Below the pieces are notes generated by a model that saw only the letters and a list, made by a program, of their open reading frames with translations, was not told where the DNA came from and ran no database searches. Position numbers and translations under genes: made by a program. A DNA stretch of 54,459 bases, from positions 1 to 54,459 of the forward strand of contig NJBI01000018.1 in NCBI GenBank assembly GCA_005222975.1, in the 5' to 3' direction. Below, piece after piece: positions 51,484 through 54,459 of the stretch. The first letter of the stretch is position 1; each line of letters starts with the position of its first letter. The DNA is from Promethearchaeota archaeon Loki_b31. GTDB lineage: Archaea > Asgardarchaeota > Lokiarchaeia > Sigyniarchaeales > SOKP01.

Positions 51484-52808
51484 TTGTTATAATAGGGGCA
51501 TTAGGCTTCGACTTCCATTTATTTAATACGGTCTTCAAAGATAATGAAGAATACGAGGTAATAGCTTTTACTATTGCCGGAGAGCAGAATGTAGGCACAA
51601 TTGAGGGAGCGGAAAGAAAATATCCAGCAGAACTTTCCGGAAAACTCTATCCTACGGGCATCCCTATGGTATCAGAAGATAGTCTAGAAGATTTTGTCAG
51701 AAAATACGAAGTAGATGAGGTCGTTTTTGCGTATTCTGATGTTTCGCACGAGGAAGTTATGCATAAAGCATCTAGAGCGCTAGCTGCGGGAGCTAACTAT
51801 CGTTTAATATCGGGAAAATTCACCCAAATTAAATCCAAAAAACCAGTTGTAGCTATATGTGCTGTTAGAACTGGATGTGGTAAAAGCCAAGTTTCCCGAG
51901 CAACTTATAGGTATTTAATGAGCAAAGGTTATAAAGTTGTAGCAGTAAGAGAACCAATGCCTTATGGAGATTTAGTAAAGCAAAATGTTATGCGTTTTGA
52001 GAAGTACGAAGATTTAGATAAGTACGAGTGCACGATCGAGGAGCGGGAAGAATACGAACCTTATATTGAGCAGGGACTTGTGATTTATTCTGGAGTAGAT
52101 TATGAAAAAATTGTTAGGGAAGCAGAAAAAGAAGCGGATGTAATTATATTTGACGGTGGAAACAACGAGCTATCGTTTTACATTCCAGATTTGCTTTTCA
52201 TCGTAGTAGACCCATTAAGACCGGGACACGAGATGAAATATCATCCCGGCGAAGTGAATGCCCGATCTGCCGATGCGTTCGTTATCAATAAAATGAATAA
52301 CGCTAAACCAGAAGACATTAAAATCGTTGAGGATAATTTAAACGAATTAAATCCTAACGCAACAAAAATATATACAAACTCAGTTGTTACCGTCGAAGGT
52401 AATCTCGATTTAAAGGGCAAAAAAGTAATTGTTGTAGAAGATGGGCCAACTTTAACACATGGTAGTATGTCGTACGGCGCGGGGTTTGTTGCTGCAACCA
52501 ATAGTGGAGCTATAATTATAGATCCAAAACCTTATGTAACAGGTACTATGAAAAAAGTCTTTGAAGAATTTCCGCAGATCACACAGATAGTTCCAGCTAT
52601 GGGGTACAACGACCAACAGATTAAAGACATGGAAGAAACCTTAAATAAAGCTGAATGCGAAATTATAATTGATGGCAGCCCGATTGATCTTGAAAAATTA
52701 ATTAATAGCAATAAACCTATCATTAGAGTCTCTTACGATATAGAACCGGTCAAAAGTCCGACGATTGAAGAGGCCTTAGACAAATTTATTGAGAAGAATC
52801 TGAAGTAA
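51468..52808 (+). CDS. cpgS: Cyclic 2,3-diphosphoglycerate synthetase family protein
   Basis: A 446-residue protein matching archaeal cDPG synthetase-like P-loop proteins. A Rossmann-like N-terminal domain (KRVVIIGALGFDFHLFNTVF) is followed by a P-loop domain with AVRTGCGKSQVSRATYRYL and DVIIFDGGNNELSFYIPDL, and then IVVDPLRPGHEMKYHPGEVN and EDGPTLTHGSMSYGAGFVAA. In hyperthermophilic methanogens the enzyme makes cyclic 2,3-bisphosphoglycerate, a solute; wider homologues lack proven function. Length is close to the 460 of characterised enzymes. Its upstream region is a duplicated element. Confidence 0.8.
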   Translation: MKKKRVVIIGALGFDFHLFNTVFKDNEEYEVIAFTIAGEQNVGTIEGAERKYPAELSGKLYPTGIPMVSEDSLEDFVRKYEVDEVVFAYSDVSHEEVMHKASRALAAGANYRLISGKFTQIKSKKPVVAICAVRTGCGKSQVSRATYRYLMSKGYKVVAVREPMPYGDLVKQNVMRFEKYEDLDKYECTIEEREEYEPYIEQGLVIYSGVDYEKIVREAEKEADVIIFDGGNNELSFYIPDLLFIVVDPLRPGHEMKYHPGEVNARSADAFVINKMNNAKPEDIKIVEDNLNELNPNATKIYTNSVVTVEGNLDLKGKKVIVVEDGPTLTHGSMSYGAGFVAATNSGAIIIDPKPYVTGTMKKVFEEFPQITQIVPAMGYNDQQIKDMEETLNKAECEIIIDGSPIDLEKLINSNKPIIRVSYDIEPVKSPTIEEALDKFIEKNLK

Positions 52809-53084
52809 TAATTTTTTTAATTTAATTTAAGGGGCTATTTAATATCATTACAAGTGCCTCTTTATTATCATTTTATACTAATTAGTTGTTCTCCCAATGA
52901 TAATTTGTAAGTCCTGCTTTTCCATAAGCAAATAAAGTTAACTTTCTGAAAAGAAATGTTGAAATAATTTTTCTAATTTGATCCAAGAATCTCTATCAGA
53001 TAACTTGAATTTCTCTCCGTCTTGTTTGAATAAATTGAATTTTAAATTTAATCTCTATTTCTGTGACTATAAAATTTATATAGA
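52809..53084. other. Intergenic region before the EFR1 gene
   Basis: This AT-rich stretch has no supported gene. The minus strand has a short stop-bounded frame around 52930-53050 (KFNLFKQDGEKFKLSDRDSW) that looks like a coding remnant but lacks a start. A poly-T run just after the cDPG synthetase stop (about 52811-52817) may serve as its terminator. Near the right end, AAAATTTATATAG at 53071-53083 is a probable TATA box of the gene at 53176. Confidence 0.4.
53071..53083 (+). promoter_or_regulatory. Probable TATA box of the EFR1-type gene
   Basis: AAAATTTATATAG, directly followed by the left arm of a large inverted repeat. A transcription start about 25 bp downstream would fall inside that repeat, so a bound regulator would block initiation. 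Confidence 0.5.
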
Positions 53085-53143
53085 AAAACTTACTTATAGT
53101 AATTATATTACCGACAGTAAGTTCGTCACTATAAGTAAGTTTT
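53085..53143. promoter_or_regulatory. Perfect 16-bp inverted repeat, candidate TetR operator
   Basis: AAAACTTACTTATAGT (53085-53100) and ACTATAAGTAAGTTTT (53128-53143) are exact reverse complements separated by 27 bp. Inside the gap, CAGTAAGTTCG adds a further half-site-like sequence. The 11-mer ACTTATAGTAA from the left arm recurs at 54087-54097, before the TetR gene. This is the pattern expected for a regulator controlling both its own gene and the EFR1 gene. Confidence 0.65.
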
Positions 53144-53175
53144 AAATAAAACTAAAAAAACAGAAGGTCATTTCC

Positions 53176-54057
53176 ATGGTTGTCGAAATCTATTACTTTT
53201 CAGGGACAGGAAACTCACTCTACATCGCAAGAGAATTGCAAAACAGAATTCCGGGTTTGAGACTCATCCCAATTGCAGCTCTCTTAAATAAAAGATTAAA
53301 CGAGAGGAATAAAAATATAGAATCTACCTCAGAAACTATTGGGTTTGTCTTTCCCTGTCATGGGCTAACTATCCCCATTTCAGTAAAGAAATTCTTAAAA
53401 AGCCTTGATCTAACATCTTCCAAGTATCTTTTTGCGATTGCAACACGCGGGGGCAGCATCTTTCGCGGTTTTTCAACCATTGATAAAATTCTTAACAAAC
53501 AAGGAAAAAATTTAGATGCAAGCTTTATCATCAACATGGCTTTGAATGATCCAAAGTTGAAATCTTTTACTATTCCAACAAGCGAGGAACTAGATGCAAT
53601 TGAAAAGAAAGTACAAGAAAAACTCATCCTTATTCATGAAACTATAATCAATCATGAAACATATCACGACAACACGAGCGGAGTTACTTTTTCACGCTTT
53701 AACTCACTCAACTACATTTTAGAACGACTTGTGACATTTACAGTCCATCATGTAGCTCCAAAAGTTAAAAAGTATTTTTATGCAGATTCAAAATGTACGG
53801 GTTGCGGAACCTGCGAGAAAGTTTGCCTCTCTCAGAAAATTACTATAGTGAATGATAAGCCTTTGTGGCAGCGCAATGTTGATTGTTACCTATGTTATAC
53901 TTGTTTGAATTATTGTCCTACCCATGCAATTCAAATCTATTCGAAGTTCTATATGAAATCCTTTACTAAAGAGAAAGGACGATATCCACATCCTTATGCA
54001 GGAGTTAAAGATATGATTATCCAAAAATCCAATGAATATACCCCTAGATCACTATAG
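53176..54057 (+). CDS. EFR1-type protein: flavodoxin domain fused to a 2[4Fe-4S] ferredoxin
   Basis: A 293-residue electron carrier. The N-terminal flavodoxin domain has the FMN phosphate loop VEIYYFSGTGNSLYIAREL. The C-terminal part, from about residue 205, has two ferredoxin cluster motifs, KCTGCGTCEKVC and CYLCYTCLNYCP. EFR1-family proteins are widespread in anaerobes and their partner reactions are mostly unknown. A TATA box and a large inverted repeat precede it, and a TetR gene follows on the same strand 77 bp later. It is likely induced when that regulator releases DNA. Confidence 0.85.
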   Translation: MVVEIYYFSGTGNSLYIARELQNRIPGLRLIPIAALLNKRLNERNKNIESTSETIGFVFPCHGLTIPISVKKFLKSLDLTSSKYLFAIATRGGSIFRGFSTIDKILNKQGKNLDASFIINMALNDPKLKSFTIPTSEELDAIEKKVQEKLILIHETIINHETYHDNTSGVTFSRFNSLNYILERLVTFTVHHVAPKVKKYFYADSKCTGCGTCEKVCLSQKITIVNDKPLWQRNVDCYLCYTCLNYCPTHAIQIYSKFYMKSFTKEKGRYPHPYAGVKDMIIQKSNEYTPRSL

Positions 54058-54086
54058 TAAATACCTTACTATTGGTAAAATAAATA

Positions 54087-54097
54087 ACTTATAGTAA
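54087..54097. promoter_or_regulatory. Candidate operator half-site upstream of the TetR gene
   Basis: ACTTATAGTAA, identical to 53092-53102 in the large inverted repeat. A related CTATAGTAA lies at 54053-54061 and TTACTATTGGTAA at 54066-54078. Together they suggest autoregulation. Confidence 0.5.
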
Positions 54098-54134
54098 CGC
54101 AAAGTGATTAAAAAAATATAAGTGGTGAATTAAG

Positions 54135-54459
54135 ATTTCCAAATTATCTAGAAGAGAACGCGAAAAATTACAGCGTCGCAACGATATACTTAAAGCTGCT
54201 GAAAATAGATTTTTTAAAAAAGGCTATGATGAGGTTTCCATGGATGATATTGCTGGAGATTTAGAGCTTTCTAAAACGACGCTCTATTTGTATTTTAAAA
54301 ATAAACCTTCGTTATATTTTGCTGTAGTAATAGAAGGCGTGGTTATCCTTAGGGATACATTTAAAAATGCTGAAAAAAGCGAGACTACTGGATTAGGAAA
54401 ATTAATGAGTATAATTCGAGCTTACTTTGATTACTCACAAATTCACTCAGACTATTATC
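54135..54459 (+). CDS. TetR/AcrR-family transcriptional regulator (cut by window edge)
   Basis: The frame runs off the window with at least 108 residues visible. The N-terminal helix-turn-helix is clear: RNDILKAAENRFFKKGYDEV, then SMDDIAGDLELSKTTLYLYF and KNKPSLYFAVV, the TetR signature. The C-terminal ligand-binding domain is only begun. No ATG, GTG or TTG precedes the domain in frame; a TGA stop at 54126 leaves ATT at 54129 or 54135 as possible starts, the latter 6 bp after a GGTGA site. The gene follows the EFR1 gene and shares operator-like sequence with it. Confidence 0.8.
   Translation, partial: MSKLSRREREKLQRRNDILKAAENRFFKKGYDEVSMDDIAGDLELSKTTLYLYFKNKPSLYFAVVIEGVVILRDTFKNAEKSETTGLGKLMSIIRAYFDYSQIHSDYY

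Noticed and set aside
1..54459. CRISPR arrays, rRNA and tRNA genes
   Set aside because: No regularly spaced direct repeats with unique spacers and no conserved rRNA or cloverleaf-like sequences were recognised by reading. A dedicated RNA search was not possible.

Overview
The window is AT-rich (roughly one third G+C by eye) and tightly packed with genes. It looks archaeal: cyclic 2,3-diphosphoglycerate synthetase, an archaeosortase-family protein, VapBC and RelE/ParE modules, TATA-like boxes, two-winged-helix regulators, and leaderless or Shine-Dalgarno (SD) starts with frequent TTG/GTG. A JAMM/JAB metalloprotease carrying an RWD/E2-like domain, together with the AT-rich anaerobic gene set, points to an Asgard archaeon, most likely Lokiarchaeia-like. 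That placement is inference. No rRNA or tRNA was recognised.

Layout. 0-2.4 kb: start of a transposase-like gene, two charged coiled-coil proteins and a pyroglutamyl-peptidase homologue. 2.5-10.3 kb (minus strand): anaerobic gene block with an Hdr-like Fe-S protein, a DUF6125-like protein, a beta-glucuronidase, three 2-hydroxyacyl-CoA dehydratase/benzoyl-CoA reductase family subunits (two a tandem duplication) and an SCP2-like protein. 10.6-21.6 kb: aconitase, RWD-JAB protease, a frameshifted methyltransferase, a serine hydrolase, a flavoprotein, a HypD-like glycyl radical enzyme, the decayed C-terminus of a second (AcnA-type) aconitase, an alpha/beta hydrolase and class II fumarase. 21.8-27.4 kb: nucleotidyltransferase-fold pair, HD-domain protein, GNAT acetyltransferase, nucleoside hydrolase plus a GPH-type transporter. 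27.6-31.6 kb: succinyl-CoA synthetase, a methyltransferase and a lipoamide-dehydrogenase-like flavoprotein. 31.8-35.1 kb: membrane cluster with an archaeosortase homologue. 35.5-40.0 kb: two-subunit ATP-citrate lyase and isocitrate dehydrogenase. 40.1-48.3 kb: a plastic region with toxin-antitoxin modules, a GPH transporter, a GH63/GH37-like glycosidase, a broken GH1 beta-glucosidase and remnants of a second copy of that glycosidase pair. 48.4-54.5 kb: condensation-type acyltransferase, two-winged-helix regulator, cDPG synthetase, EFR1-type flavodoxin-ferredoxin and a TetR regulator running off the end.

How it fits together. Aconitase, fumarase, succinyl-CoA synthetase, ATP-citrate lyase and isocitrate dehydrogenase are five steps of the TCA cycle. 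ATP-citrate lyase is the diagnostic citrate-cleaving step of the reductive direction, so the window holds much of a candidate reductive TCA pathway. Oxoacid:ferredoxin oxidoreductases, malate dehydrogenase and fumarate reductase would have to lie elsewhere. The dehydratase and glycyl radical genes suggest strictly anaerobic amino-acid or acyl-CoA metabolism. The glycosidases, nucleoside hydrolase and GPH transporters suggest scavenging of sugars and nucleosides. From about 41 to 52 kb, a ~110-bp promoter-containing repeat, 34-bp direct repeats and gene remnants record recent rearrangement.
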